Below, one piece after another: positions 1 through 9,213 of a stretch of 64,000 nt of DNA (the stretch's first letter is position 1; each line of letters begins with the position of its first letter). Made by a program: the position numbers and the translations under genes. The DNA comes from Pelagovum sp. HNIBRBA483 (GTDB lineage: Bacteria > Pseudomonadota > Alphaproteobacteria > Rhodobacterales > Rhodobacteraceae): contig NZ_CP162412.1 in assembly GCF_040931995.1 (NCBI RefSeq), positions 2,581,001-2,645,000 on the forward strand, written 5' to 3'. The notes beneath the pieces are model-generated. The model did not search any database, was not told where the DNA came from, and was given only the letters and a program-made list of their open reading frames with translations.

Positions 1-579
1 CAGGGTCTGACCACGGGCGATGCGGGCCATATCGAGCCATGAGATCAGGCCGATGCCGACAAACAGCATGAAGATCGAGCGCCCGAAGATCACCAGCATC
101 AGGATCAGCACGAACATGAAGGGGATCGCCATCAGGATATCGACGATCCGCATCATGATATTGTCGATCCGGCCACCGAAATAGCCCGCCACCGCGCCGT
201 AGAGCGTGCCGACCACAACGGCGATCACGGAACCGACAACGCCAACCATGATCGAGATACGGGTGCCTTGCACGGTGCGGGAGTAGAGGTCGCGGCCCAG
301 TTCATCGGCCCCGAAATAGTGACCGTTGGCGATGGAGGGCGCGCCCTTTTGCGCGATCTGGCCCATGATGCCCCAGTCGATCTCTTCGTTGTTCCATACG
401 GCAATCAGGTCGCCAAACAGGGCGAAGATGCCGATCAGGATGAGGGTGATCAGAGCGCCAACGGCGGCTTTGTTCTTGAGGAAACGGTCAGCGGCATCGC
501 GCCAGAGGGAGCGGCCACGGACCTCGGCCACTTGCGCAGCTTCGAGGAGGTTATCGGCGGTTTGCTTATTGGGAAACAT
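1..579 (-). CDS. oppC: Oligopeptide ABC transporter permease OppC (3' end outside window)
   Basis: Inner-membrane permease subunit of a peptide importer, pairing with OppB. The reading frame runs from an ATG at 579 off the left edge, giving 193 codons. The N-terminus has a cytoplasmic stretch (ATG, then FPNKQTADNLLEAAQ), one hydrophobic segment around residues 38-60, and the conserved periplasmic text FGADELGRDLYSRT that is typical of OppC/DppC, followed by further membrane helices. A GGGGAGG ribosome-binding site sits about 8 bases ahead of the ATG. It lies 15 bases after oppB and is the third gene of an oppA-oppB-oppC transcript. The ATPase genes oppD and oppF would be expected to the left. 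The family is certain; the peptide substrate cannot be read from sequence. Confidence 0.9.
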   Translation of the reverse strand, partial: MFPNKQTADNLLEAAQVAEVRGRSLWRDAADRFLKNKAAVGALITLILIGIFALFGDLIAVWNNEEIDWGIMGQIAQKGAPSIANGHYFGADELGRDLYSRTVQGTRISIMVGVVGSVIAVVVGTLYGAVAGYFGGRIDNIMMRIVDILMAIPFMFVLILMLVIFGRSIFMLFVGIGLISWLDMARIARGQTL

Positions 580-594
580 TTGCGCGCCCTCCCC

Positions 595-1518
<924 letters not shown>

Positions 1519-1549
1519 GGGGCAAGGTTCCGCACATCGGATGCAAGTT

Positions 1550-1580
1550 GCCGCGCCCCCCGCAAAACAGGGAGCGCGGC
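1550..1580 (-). terminator. Intercistronic stem-loop between oppA and oppB
   Basis: A GC-rich inverted repeat: arms GCCGCGC and GCGCGGC with extra CCC/GGG pairing inside, and an A/T-rich loop. No uridine run follows, so it looks more like an mRNA-stabilising or attenuating element that raises the ratio of binding protein to permease than a full terminator. Confidence 0.6.
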
Positions 1581-1597
1581 ATATTTCTCAGGCCGCT

Positions 1598-3241
1598 TTA
1601 GTTAGCGACTTTGTAGAGGTTCTTCGAGTACCAGTTCTGCTCGACGTTGTTGACCGGCCAGTTGGCCACGTCATCGTCCAGCATGTAGACGCCGGTGTAG
1701 TGGTAGATCGGGATGATCGGCACTTCCTCTGCGGCGATCTGCTCGACGCGGGTGTAGATCTCTGCACGCTCTGCGTCAGAACCGGCCGTTTTCGCAGCGG
1801 CGAGGATCTCGTCCACCTCGGCGTTGGCATAGCCAGCGTCGTTGTAGCCGGAACCGGAGTCCAGAAGATCGAGGAAGGTCGAGGCTTCGTTATAGTCACC
1901 ACACCAGCCGGCGCGGGAGATTTCGAAGTCGCCGTTTCCGCGGGCTTCGAGGAAGGTCTGCCATTCCATGTTGGCAATGGTAACTTCCATGCCGAGCGTC
2001 TGCTTCCACATCTGGCTGATCGCGATGGCGATCTGACGGTGACCCTCGGAGGTGTTGTAGAGGATCTCGGTGGTGATCGGGTTATCCGGACCGTAACCTG
2101 CTTCGGCCATCAGCTCGACAGCCATTGCGTTGCGCTCGTCCTGCGACATCGACGCAATCGGCACATCCGGCACGTTGAAGCCAGCGGTGGTTTCAGGCGT
2201 GAAGGTGTAGGCAGGGAACTGGCCGCCTGCGAGCACGTTCTCGACGATCACATCGCGGTTAACCGCGAGCGAAAGCGCCTGACGGACGCGCTGGTCTTGC
2301 GCCCATGCGGGGCCGTCTTCGCGGACGTTGACGTTGTAGTAGTAGGAGCACAGACGCGGGAAGCTCAGGGCTTCATCCGGATATTCCTCGGACAGACGCG
2401 GATACTGGCCGGTCGGCACTTCGGTGCGGTCCAGCTCGCCTGCGAGGTAACGGGTCAGAGCGACGTTATCGTCGTTGATCACGAGGCTCACGACCTTGTC
2501 GATGATCGTGCTGTCGTTATCCCAATACATTTCGTTGCGCTCACGCACCATGCGCTCCTGCGGGACATGCTCGGTGAGAACATACGCGCCGTTGGAGACG
2601 ATGTTCTCAGGGCGGGTCCATTCGGAGCCATGTGCTTCGACCGTGGCCTGATGCACGGGGAAGGTCGTGGCATGGGTGGTCATCTGCGCGAAATACGGCA
2701 GCGGGGTGGTCAGCTGTACGACGAAGGTGTGGTCGTCGGGTGCGGAAACGCCGAGCGTATCGAGCAGTGCGTCGCCTGCGAGCACATCATCGACGCCTTC
2801 AATCGACATCAGCGAGAGGAACCACGAATAGGGCGATGCCAGTTCAGGATCAGCCGCGCGGCGCCATGCGTAGACGAAATCATTAGCGGTGACAGGATCG
2901 CCGTTCGACCACTTCGCGTTGTCGCGCAGGGTGAAGGTGAAGGTCATGCCGTCGTCGGAAATCTGGTAGCCGGTGGCGACACCGGGGACGAGGTTGCCCT
3001 CTTCATCCTGATTCATCAGGCCTTCGAACAGGTCGCGGCCCACTTCGCTGCCGGACACGTCTTCGATCAGGCCGGGGTCGATGGAGGGGGATTCGTCCAG
3101 CACACGGTAGGTAAAGGTCTGGTCGCTGGCGAGCACTTCGCCGGTTTCGGGATGGGTCGCATGGGCGTCTGCGTAGGCAAAGCCTGCACCCATCACCATC
3201 ACCGCGGCGGTTGTCGCCATTAGGGTTGTCTTGAATTTCAT
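1598..3241 (-). CDS. oppA: Peptide ABC transporter substrate-binding protein OppA
   Basis: Periplasmic solute-binding protein of the SBP_bac_5 family (547 aa from the chosen start) that delivers oligopeptides to OppB/OppC. The frame stays open for 44 more codons upstream, but MKFKTTLMATTAAVMVMGAG at 3241 is a clear Sec signal peptide ending near AYADA, and a GGGAGAG ribosome-binding site precedes it. Conserved family text includes DVSGSEVGRDLFEGLM, FTFTLRDNAKWSNGDPVTA and the motif DPELASPYSW. The C-terminus EEVPIIPIYHYTG is typical of OppA rather than DppA. It is the first gene of the opp transcript. The site at 3403-3417 lies about 160 bases upstream and may bring it under the neighbouring GntR regulator (inference). 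Confidence 0.93.
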   Translation of the reverse strand: MKFKTTLMATTAAVMVMGAGFAYADAHATHPETGEVLASDQTFTYRVLDESPSIDPGLIEDVSGSEVGRDLFEGLMNQDEEGNLVPGVATGYQISDDGMTFTFTLRDNAKWSNGDPVTANDFVYAWRRAADPELASPYSWFLSLMSIEGVDDVLAGDALLDTLGVSAPDDHTFVVQLTTPLPYFAQMTTHATTFPVHQATVEAHGSEWTRPENIVSNGAYVLTEHVPQERMVRERNEMYWDNDSTIIDKVVSLVINDDNVALTRYLAGELDRTEVPTGQYPRLSEEYPDEALSFPRLCSYYYNVNVREDGPAWAQDQRVRQALSLAVNRDVIVENVLAGGQFPAYTFTPETTAGFNVPDVPIASMSQDERNAMAVELMAEAGYGPDNPITTEILYNTSEGHRQIAIAISQMWKQTLGMEVTIANMEWQTFLEARGNGDFEISRAGWCGDYNEASTFLDLLDSGSGYNDAGYANAEVDEILAAAKTAGSDAERAEIYTRVEQIAAEEVPIIPIYHYTGVYMLDDDVANWPVNNVEQNWYSKNLYKVAN

Positions 3242-3402
3242 GAGAAGTTCTCTCCCTGATTTGGGCCTCTTTTCGGGCCGCACGAGTTGTCGTCGCTCGC
3301 GAATGCGCGAGCGCGTGAACACATCCTTTTTCCAAGCGATCAAAAATTCAAGAACTATCCTTATTGACGCCACGGCACCTCGTTCGGTTAGGCTAAAGCA
3401 TG

Positions 3403-3417
3403 AAATTTGATCATATT
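3403..3417. promoter_or_regulatory. Candidate GntR operator (AAATTTGATCATATT)
   Basis: AT-rich site centred on TGATCA (3408-3413) in the gap between oppA and the hemerythrin gene. It shares the core ATTTGATCA with sites at 4117, 7683 and 8005, all in intergenic DNA around one GntR-type regulator gene. Binding is inferred from repetition and position only. Confidence 0.4.
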
Positions 3418-3525
3418 AATGCGTGGATGCGCCCCGATGCGCATGATAATTCGGCGGCGGAACGGGCTCGCTATCAGGCGCTTGCGCCCTAGTTTGCCTA
3501 ACAGACGTAGCGAAGGAAGCGAATC

Positions 3526-4098
3526 ATGGAAACTGCCCTACATCTGGAAAACCGCGACAAGCTGCCCGACGCTTTGCGCGTGTTGCTGGACGAGTTCCCG
3601 CGCGAGGGCTGGGCGGCGGAGCGGCATTTTCAGGGGTTGGTGAGCTTCTGGCTTGACCGCCACATGATGTTTCGGCGGCTGCTGGCAGAGATGACCCGCG
3701 AGACGGAAGCGCTGCTGGATCGCAGCGCCGATCCGGAGCATTTTGCAGGGCGGTTGTCGCGCTACGGCTCAATGTTTGTGAACCAATTGCACGGGCATCA
3801 CCAGATCGAGGATATGCATTACTTCCCCGTTCTGGCGAAACAGGAGAGCCGGATCGCCAAGGGTTTTGACATTCTGGACCATGACCATCACGCGCTGGAC
3901 AGGCACCTGAACGATTTCGTCGGCGCCGCGAATGGCGTGCTGCAACTGGTGCCCGAACGGGAGAAATTACAGACCGCGGCGGGCGGCTTCCACACCGCTG
4001 TGACGGGGATCGGGGCGCTGTTGGAGCGGCATCTGACCGATGAAGAGGAATTGGTTGTGCCGGTGATCCTCAAACACGGTGCAGGCGCACTGGAATAA
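3526..4098 (+). CDS. Hemerythrin HHE domain protein
   Basis: A 190-aa cytoplasmic protein of the hemerythrin-like HHE family; these bind a di-iron centre and are used for oxygen, nitric oxide or iron sensing and detoxification. Candidate iron ligands are visible in family order: FWLDRHMMF (about 43-51), HGHHQIEDMHYFP (about 89-101), LDHDHHALD (about 118-126) and ERHLTDEEELVVP (about 167-179). The ATG follows a GAAGGAAG ribosome-binding site. It stands alone between oppA and the GntR gene. It shares no obvious pathway with either, and its specific role cannot be deduced. Confidence 0.85.
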   Translation: METALHLENRDKLPDALRVLLDEFPREGWAAERHFQGLVSFWLDRHMMFRRLLAEMTRETEALLDRSADPEHFAGRLSRYGSMFVNQLHGHHQIEDMHYFPVLAKQESRIAKGFDILDHDHHALDRHLNDFVGAANGVLQLVPEREKLQTAAGGFHTAVTGIGALLERHLTDEEELVVPVILKHGAGALE

Positions 4099-4116
4099 GC
4101 GCAAAACCGTTTTCAC

Positions 4117-4128
4117 ATTTGATCATTT
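4117..4128. promoter_or_regulatory. Candidate GntR operator (ATTTGATCATTT)
   Basis: AT-rich near-palindrome centred on TGATCA, 48 bases before the GTG start of the GntR/FCD gene. It fits an autoregulatory site. It matches the cores at 3403, 7683 and 8005. Confidence 0.45.
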
Positions 4129-4175
4129 TTTGAGGCTGGGTCACAATGGGCCATTGAACAGAGGAGTGCCGTCGC

Positions 4176-4829
4176 GTGGACGCCAAGACCCCGAAGACCC
4201 CAGAGCATGAGCTTGTGTACCGCAAGCTGCGCGAGATGATCCTGTGTGGCGAGCTGGAACCGGGGCAAGCGGTGACGATTCAGGGGCTGGTTGCCGATCT
4301 GGGCGCGGGCATGACGCCGGTACGCGAGGCGATCCGGCGGCTGACGGCGGAAGGCGCTTTGGAGTTTCAGGGCAACCGGCGGGTTTCGGTGCCGGTGCTG
4401 ACGCGGGCGCAGGTGGACGAGATGGCCTTTGCGCGGCTGGCGCTGGAACCGCAATTGGCGGCATGGGGCGCCGAGAAGGCCACTGCTGAAGATATCGACG
4501 CGCTCACCGCGATCGACACCCAGCTTAACCGTGCCATCGAGCGCGGCGATGTGCGGGAATACATGTGGTCGAACCACCAGTTTCATGCGCGGCTTTACCG
4601 GCTGTCGGGAGCGAAGGTGATGATCGCTCTGTCAGACATGCTGTGGCTGCGGATGGGGCCATCGCTGCGGGTGATCTGCGGGCGCTATGGCACATCGAAC
4701 CTGCCGGATATGCATGAAGGCGCGCTAGATGCCTTGCGGCGCGGCGATGCAGAGGCCGTGAGCGCGGCGATCCATGCGGATATTGCACAAGGGATCGAGC
4801 AGATACGCCAATCAATGGATGAAGGCTGA
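4176..4829 (+). CDS. GntR-family transcriptional regulator with FCD domain
   Basis: DNA-binding regulator of the FadR subfamily (217 aa; family members are usually 210-250). Residues about 8-75 form the GntR winged helix: VYRKLREMILCGELEPGQ, then GAGMTPVREAIRRLTAEGAL. Residues about 85-210 are an FCD ligand-binding domain rich in helices, with RLALEPQLAAWGAEKAT, NHQFHARLYRLSG and a C-terminal MHEGALDALRRGDAEAV. A GTG start is used, preceded by GAGGAG. It converges on the PuuB-like gene, 7 bases away. Its position and the shared ATTTGATCA sites suggest it controls the polyamine uptake and breakdown genes, and possibly oppA. The ligand is unknown; a polyamine or a breakdown product is the natural guess. 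Confidence 0.9.
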   Translation: MDAKTPKTPEHELVYRKLREMILCGELEPGQAVTIQGLVADLGAGMTPVREAIRRLTAEGALEFQGNRRVSVPVLTRAQVDEMAFARLALEPQLAAWGAEKATAEDIDALTAIDTQLNRAIERGDVREYMWSNHQFHARLYRLSGAKVMIALSDMLWLRMGPSLRVICGRYGTSNLPDMHEGALDALRRGDAEAVSAAIHADIAQGIEQIRQSMDEG

Positions 4830-4836
4830 GCGGCGG

Positions 4837-6141
4837 CTAAAACCTATCGCGCAGCGAGAACCACAGCATTGCCAGCACCAGAAGCGGCGACCGCAGCGCG
4901 GCCCCACCGGGGAAACGCGGGCTGGGCACGCGGGCCATCAGATCAAAGCGCTCCGCTTGACCCGCGATCACATCCGCGCCGATCTGACCGGCCAGTGTCG
5001 CCATCGCGACGCCGTGGCCCGAATAGCCCGAGAGCGAGAAGATATTGGCCCCGCGCCGCGCGAAATGGGGCATCCGGTTCATGGTGATGCCAAGCGTGCC
5101 GCCCCATGCGTAGTCGATCCGCGCATCGCGGAGCTGAGGGAAGATTTCGAGCATCGGCTTGCGCACCAGCGCGGTGATATCGGCGGGGAAACGGTAGCCG
5201 TAGCTTTCGCCGCCGCCGAAGAGCATGCGGTTATCCTCTGACAGGCGGAAATAGTTGATCACGAATTTGCTGTCGGCCACGGCGTGACCATCGCGGATCA
5301 GGCCACGGGCGGTGCTGTCGTCCAGCGGCTCGGTGGCGATGATGTAGTTATTGATCGGCATGACCCGCGCGGCGGTTTGGCCGTCGAGCCGGCCGAGGTA
5401 GCCGTTGCAGCCCAAGATCACATGCTGGGCGCGGATGCTGGCGCCGCTGTCGGTGGTGACGGTGGCGGGCTGACCATCGGCAATCGCGGTGACGCGGCTA
5501 AGATCGTGCATCCGTACCCCTGCCGCCGCACAGGCCCGCGCCAGCCCGAAGGCGAAGCGCAGCGGGTGGGTATGGCCGCCGCCCATATCGAGAAAGCCGC
5601 CGTGATAGGCGGGTGAGCCGACATGCGCGCGCATCGCGGCGGCATCCAGCGGCGTGATCTGATCATAGCCATAATGCTGCGCGAGGTGGTCGGCATAGGC
5701 GTGGCTCTCGGCCACATAACGGCGGCGGTGATCGGCGCTGATGATACCGGGGGTCCAGCCCGCGTCAGGGGCGTGGCGGGCGATCAGGTCGCGGACAAGG
5801 GCCACGCTTTCGAGCGAAATATCCCACAGCGCGCGGGCGTGATCGCGGCCCAGCATCTTTTCCAACTCGTCCTGATGCAGGCGCTGGCCGGTGCCGACCT
5901 GCCCGCCATTACGCCCCGACGCGCCGAAGCCCGCGCGGTGGGCATCGAGCAAGATCACATCATAGCCGCGCTCGGCCAGATGCAGGGCGGAGGACAGGCC
6001 GGTGAAGCCGCCGCCGATGACGCAGACATCGCAGGCCATTGCGCCCCGCGCCGGAGGGTTTTCCGGCGGAGGCGTGGCGGTAGCTGCGTACCACGAGGCG
6101 GGGTATTGCCCCGCGGCATCATTGGCGGTGAGCAGGTCCAC
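4837..6141 (-). CDS. puuB: FAD-dependent oxidoreductase, PuuB-like (gamma-glutamylputrescine oxidase family)
   Basis: A 434-aa DAO-type flavoenzyme. The dinucleotide-binding motif CDVCVIGGGFTGLSSALHLA lies at about residues 38-57. GFGASGRNGGQVG is the signature shared by PuuB/OrdL enzymes. GFLDMGGGHTHPLRFAFGLA and the C-terminal GYSGHGVAMATLAG are also family-typical. In the Puu route PuuB oxidises gamma-glutamylputrescine; a direct amine substrate is equally possible, since no gamma-glutamylputrescine synthetase (PuuA) gene lies in the window. It starts 4 bases after the aminotransferase stop, so the two are co-transcribed and probably process the same polyamine. Confidence 0.82.
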   Translation of the reverse strand: MDLLTANDAAGQYPASWYAATATPPPENPPARGAMACDVCVIGGGFTGLSSALHLAERGYDVILLDAHRAGFGASGRNGGQVGTGQRLHQDELEKMLGRDHARALWDISLESVALVRDLIARHAPDAGWTPGIISADHRRRYVAESHAYADHLAQHYGYDQITPLDAAAMRAHVGSPAYHGGFLDMGGGHTHPLRFAFGLARACAAAGVRMHDLSRVTAIADGQPATVTTDSGASIRAQHVILGCNGYLGRLDGQTAARVMPINNYIIATEPLDDSTARGLIRDGHAVADSKFVINYFRLSEDNRMLFGGGESYGYRFPADITALVRKPMLEIFPQLRDARIDYAWGGTLGITMNRMPHFARRGANIFSLSGYSGHGVAMATLAGQIGADVIAGQAERFDLMARVPSPRFPGGAALRSPLLVLAMLWFSLRDRF

Positions 6142-6145
6142 TGGA

Positions 6146-7546
6146 TCAGGACGCTGGGACGAGAAGGCCGTCGGCTTTCAGCCCTGCGTAGGTTTCGTCG
6201 AGCGATTTGACGGCGCGGGCCATCAGCTCGTCGACTTCCGCGCGGGTGATCACCAGCGGTGGGCAGATGATCATCCGGTCGCCGACGTGGCGCATCACGA
6301 GGTTATTGGCGAAGCAGCGTTCGCGGGCGCGGTAGCCGACGGTGCCGACGGGCGAGGCGAAGGCCGCGCGGCTCTCCTTGTGCGGGGTCATGGCGACGGA
6401 GCCCATGAGGCCGACGATCTTTGCCTCACCGATCAGCGGGTGATCTTCGAGCTGTTTCCACTGTTCATGCAGGTAGGGAGCGATCTCGGTCGCGGCGGTT
6501 TCGACGATCTTTTCCTCCTCCAGAAGGCGAAGGTTTTCGAGCGCGACAGCGGCGGCGACGGGGTGGCCGGAATAGGTGTAGCCGTGGTTGAAATCGCCTG
6601 CATTGTCGATCACGGAGGCGACCTCATCGGATACGACAGACCCGCCTATGGGCTGGTAGCCGGAGGAAAGCCCCTTGGCGATGGTGATGATGTCGGGGCG
6701 GATATCGTAGGTTTGTGAGCCGAACCAGTTGCCGGTGCGCCCAAAGCCGCAGATCACCTCATCAGCGATCAAGAGAATGTCATACGCATCGCAAATGCGC
6801 TGGATTTCGGGCCAGTAGGTGCTGGGCGGGACGATGACACCCCCTGCCCCTTGGATCGGTTCAGCAATGAAGGCCGCGACGCGGTGTTCGCCCAGCTCGT
6901 TGATCGCTTGCTCCAGCTCGCGGGCGCGGGCGAGGCCGAACTCCTCTGGCGACATGTCACCGCCCTCGGACCACCAGTTGGGCTGGTTGATGTGGTGGAT
7001 GTTCGGGATCGGCAGACCGCCCTGCGCATGCATGCCGCCCATCCCGCCAAGGCTCGCGCCGCCAAGGGTGGAGCCATGATAGGCGTTCTTGCGGCTGATC
7101 ACGATGTTCTTTTCAGGGTGGCCTTTTGCGGCCCAGTAATGGCGCACCATACGCAGGTTGGTGTCGTTCGCCTCGGAGCCGGAACCGGCGAAGAACACAT
7201 GGTTCAGATCACCGGGGCAAAGCTCGGCCAGCTTCGACGCCAGCGCGATAGCGGGAACGTGGGTCGTCTGAAAGAACGTATTGTAATAGGGCAGCTCAGA
7301 CATCTGGCGGGCGGCGACCTCGGCCAGTTCCTTGCGGCCATAGCCGACATTGACGCACCAGAGGCCCGCCATGCCATCGAGGATGCGCTCACCATCGCTA
7401 TCGGTCAGGAAAACGCCATCGGCGCGGGTGATGACGCGGGCGCCTTTTTTCGCAAGCTCGGCACCTGCAGTGAAAGGGTGCATGTGGTGCGCTGCGTCGA
7501 GGGCTTGCAGCTCTGCGGTGGGCATATGGTTCGAAATAAGCGTCAT
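6146..7546 (-). CDS. spuC: Putrescine/polyamine-pyruvate aminotransferase, SpuC-like
   Basis: PLP-dependent class-III aminotransferase (466 aa; SpuC is about 456). Family blocks are LDGMAGLWCVNVGYGRKEL, FFAGSGSEANDTNLRMVRHY (cofactor phosphate binding), NAYHGSTLGGASLGG, ADEVICGFGRTG (Asp contacting the pyridine nitrogen) and ITIAKGLSSGYQPIGG, whose Lys forms the Schiff base. The match to SpuC, which moves an amino group from putrescine to pyruvate, extends over the whole length. The ATG follows AAGGAG. It is the first gene of the minus-strand catabolic pair and shares a 519-base divergent control region with the transporter operon. Confidence 0.88.
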   Translation of the reverse strand: MTLISNHMPTAELQALDAAHHMHPFTAGAELAKKGARVITRADGVFLTDSDGERILDGMAGLWCVNVGYGRKELAEVAARQMSELPYYNTFFQTTHVPAIALASKLAELCPGDLNHVFFAGSGSEANDTNLRMVRHYWAAKGHPEKNIVISRKNAYHGSTLGGASLGGMGGMHAQGGLPIPNIHHINQPNWWSEGGDMSPEEFGLARARELEQAINELGEHRVAAFIAEPIQGAGGVIVPPSTYWPEIQRICDAYDILLIADEVICGFGRTGNWFGSQTYDIRPDIITIAKGLSSGYQPIGGSVVSDEVASVIDNAGDFNHGYTYSGHPVAAAVALENLRLLEEEKIVETAATEIAPYLHEQWKQLEDHPLIGEAKIVGLMGSVAMTPHKESRAAFASPVGTVGYRARERCFANNLVMRHVGDRMIICPPLVITRAEVDELMARAVKSLDETYAGLKADGLLVPAS

Positions 7547-7682
7547 GGCAGGCTCCTTGGCACGCGACGCCCGGTGATCCGGGAATGGTCAGAAACGGAC
7601 CCCGCGCCATGACACTGGCGGCCACAGCAAAAGGCGGGGCATTGAGGGTGAGCATATGAAGCGGCGGGTCACTGTCAACTAT

Positions 7683-7695
7683 TTTTGATCAAATT
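7683..7695. promoter_or_regulatory. Candidate GntR operator, spuC side (TTTTGATCAAATT)
   Basis: Palindromic core TTTGATCAAA with AT flanks, about 140 bases upstream of the spuC start. The same 13-base string recurs near potF at 8005-8021. Confidence 0.5.
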
Positions 7696-8004
7696 ATGAG
7701 CAGAAGCGATTTTCGGGGGAGCAGTTGGCTGAAATTTGCGCCGAAACCGGCAGAAATCACCCCCTGCGCCTGTAAAATAGATTGGCGTTGGCATGCGCTT
7801 TCGTGTTGAGATTCGGATCGCGGAGTACCGCGAACGATTCGGGGAAACTTTCAGTTAAAATGAGCAGAAGCATAGATTTGCCGCTGAATTCACGACGAGG
7901 TTCGCATCGTAAATCCTGCTTCAAGTTGCCTATCTCGAAGGAAAAATCCCTCTGTCACATGCGGCGCTCCACCAGAGATGAAAACAAAGAGTTGCCATGA
8001 AGGA

Positions 8005-8021
8005 AAATTTTGATCAAATTT
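8005..8021. promoter_or_regulatory. Candidate GntR operator, potF side (AAATTTTGATCAAATTT)
   Basis: Near-perfect palindrome centred on TGATCA (8011-8016), about 45-60 bases before the potF start, where a repressor could cover the promoter or the transcript start. It is the longest of the four related sites. Confidence 0.5.
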
Positions 8022-8065
8022 ACCTCATGGCGCAACAAGACGCAAAATCCAACTAGGGAGAAACA

Positions 8066-9154
8066 ATGATGAAAAGATCATGGCTACCGGCCGCGGCGCT
8101 AATGGCGCTTGGCGCGACCGCCGCGACGGCCGAAGAGGTCCGCGTATATAACTGGTCGGACTATATCGACGAAGCCTTGCTTGAGAAGTTCGAAGCCGAG
8201 ACGGGCTATGACCTTGTCTATGACGTGTTCGACTCGAACGAAGTGCTGGAAACGAAGCTGCTGGCCGGTGGTTCCGGCTATGACGTGGTTGTCCCGTCGG
8301 GCACCTTCCTGCAACGCCAGATTCAGGCAGGCGCATTCCAAGCGCTCAACAAGGACATGCTGCCGAACCTCGCAAACATGTGGGATGTGGTCAGCTCGCG
8401 CACCGATCAGTATGACCCGAACGGCGACTATTCGATCAACTATATGTGGGGCACCACCGGCATCGGCGCCAATGTTGGCAAGGTGCAGGAACTGCTCGGT
8501 GAAGATGCGCCGATCAATTCGTGGGCGCTGGTGTTCGATCCGGCGAACATGGAGAAGCTCGCAGAATGTGGCGTGCATTTCCTCGATGCACCGGCGGAGA
8601 TGATCCCCGCCGCGCTGAACTATCTGGGCGAAGACCCGAACAGCCACGACCCGGATGTAATCGCGAAGGCGGAAGCGGTGTATGAGGGCGTGCGCCCCTA
8701 TATCCAGAAGTTCCACTCTTCCGAGTACATCAACGCACTCGCCAATGGCGAGATCTGTGTTGCTGTCGGCTGGTCTGGTGACATCCTTCAGGCACGCGAC
8801 CGTGCGTATGAGGCCGATAACGGCGTCGAGATCGCCTATAACGCGCCGGTCGAAGGGGCGCAGATGTGGTTCGACCAGATGGCCATTCCGGTTGATGCGC
8901 CGAACGTTGAAGGCGCGCATGCGTTCCTGAACTTTATCATGGATGCGCAGAACATGGCGGATGCATCGAACTACGTCTATTACGCGAACGGCAACCTCGC
9001 CTCGCAGCCGCTCCTGCTGGAGGACGTGATCGGCGATCCGGCGATTTATCCGGATGCAGCAACGCTCGACAACCTGTTCACCACGACGCCTTATGACGCC
9101 CGCGTCCAGCGGACCGTCACGCGGCTCTGGACGAAGATCAAGTCCGGCACCTGA
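8066..9154 (+). CDS. potF: Polyamine ABC transporter substrate-binding protein (PotF/SpuD-like)
   Basis: Periplasmic polyamine-binding protein (362 aa, the normal size). Two in-frame ATGs open a Sec signal peptide (MMKRSWLPAAALMALGATAA) cleaved near ATAEE. The mature protein begins VRVYNWSDYIDEALLEKFE, the hallmark of PotD/PotF/SpuD, and continues with GYDVVVPSG and YMWGTTGIG. AVGWSGDILQA and the acidic or aromatic residues around MWFDQMAIP belong to the ligand pocket. The AGGGAG ribosome-binding site is strong. It heads the uptake operon. The neighbouring SpuC-like enzyme suggests putrescine; spermidine cannot be excluded. Confidence 0.92.
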   Translation: MMKRSWLPAAALMALGATAATAEEVRVYNWSDYIDEALLEKFEAETGYDLVYDVFDSNEVLETKLLAGGSGYDVVVPSGTFLQRQIQAGAFQALNKDMLPNLANMWDVVSSRTDQYDPNGDYSINYMWGTTGIGANVGKVQELLGEDAPINSWALVFDPANMEKLAECGVHFLDAPAEMIPAALNYLGEDPNSHDPDVIAKAEAVYEGVRPYIQKFHSSEYINALANGEICVAVGWSGDILQARDRAYEADNGVEIAYNAPVEGAQMWFDQMAIPVDAPNVEGAHAFLNFIMDAQNMADASNYVYYANGNLASQPLLLEDVIGDPAIYPDAATLDNLFTTTPYDARVQRTVTRLWTKIKSGT

Positions 9155-9164
9155 TGATCAGGCT

Positions 9165-9190
9165 TGGCCCGCGATACATATCGCGGGCCA
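9165..9190 (+). terminator. Perfect stem-loop after potF
   Basis: Arms TGGCCCGCGAT and ATCGCGGGCCA (11 bp, no mismatch) around a 4-base loop ACAT, 10 bases after the potF stop. No T run follows, so readthrough into the next genes is likely. It probably protects the potF mRNA or attenuates the downstream genes. Confidence 0.7.
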
Positions 9191-9213
9191 CCTCCCCGAC
9201 AAGGCAAGTATTG

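Larger units (their letters stand above)
7547..8065. promoter_or_regulatory. Divergent control region between spuC and potF
   Basis: 519 bases with no supported gene. It is more AT-rich than the flanking genes. It holds two TTTTGATCAAATT sites, one toward each gene, and a short hairpin near 7828-7845 (CGCGG and CCGCG arms) with no T run. A 72-codon frame across the middle has no ribosome-binding site and no family resemblance. Confidence 0.6.

Noticed and set aside
7782-8000. 72-codon plus-strand frame in the spuC-potF gap
   Set aside because: No ribosome-binding site, no motif, and it covers presumed regulatory DNA.
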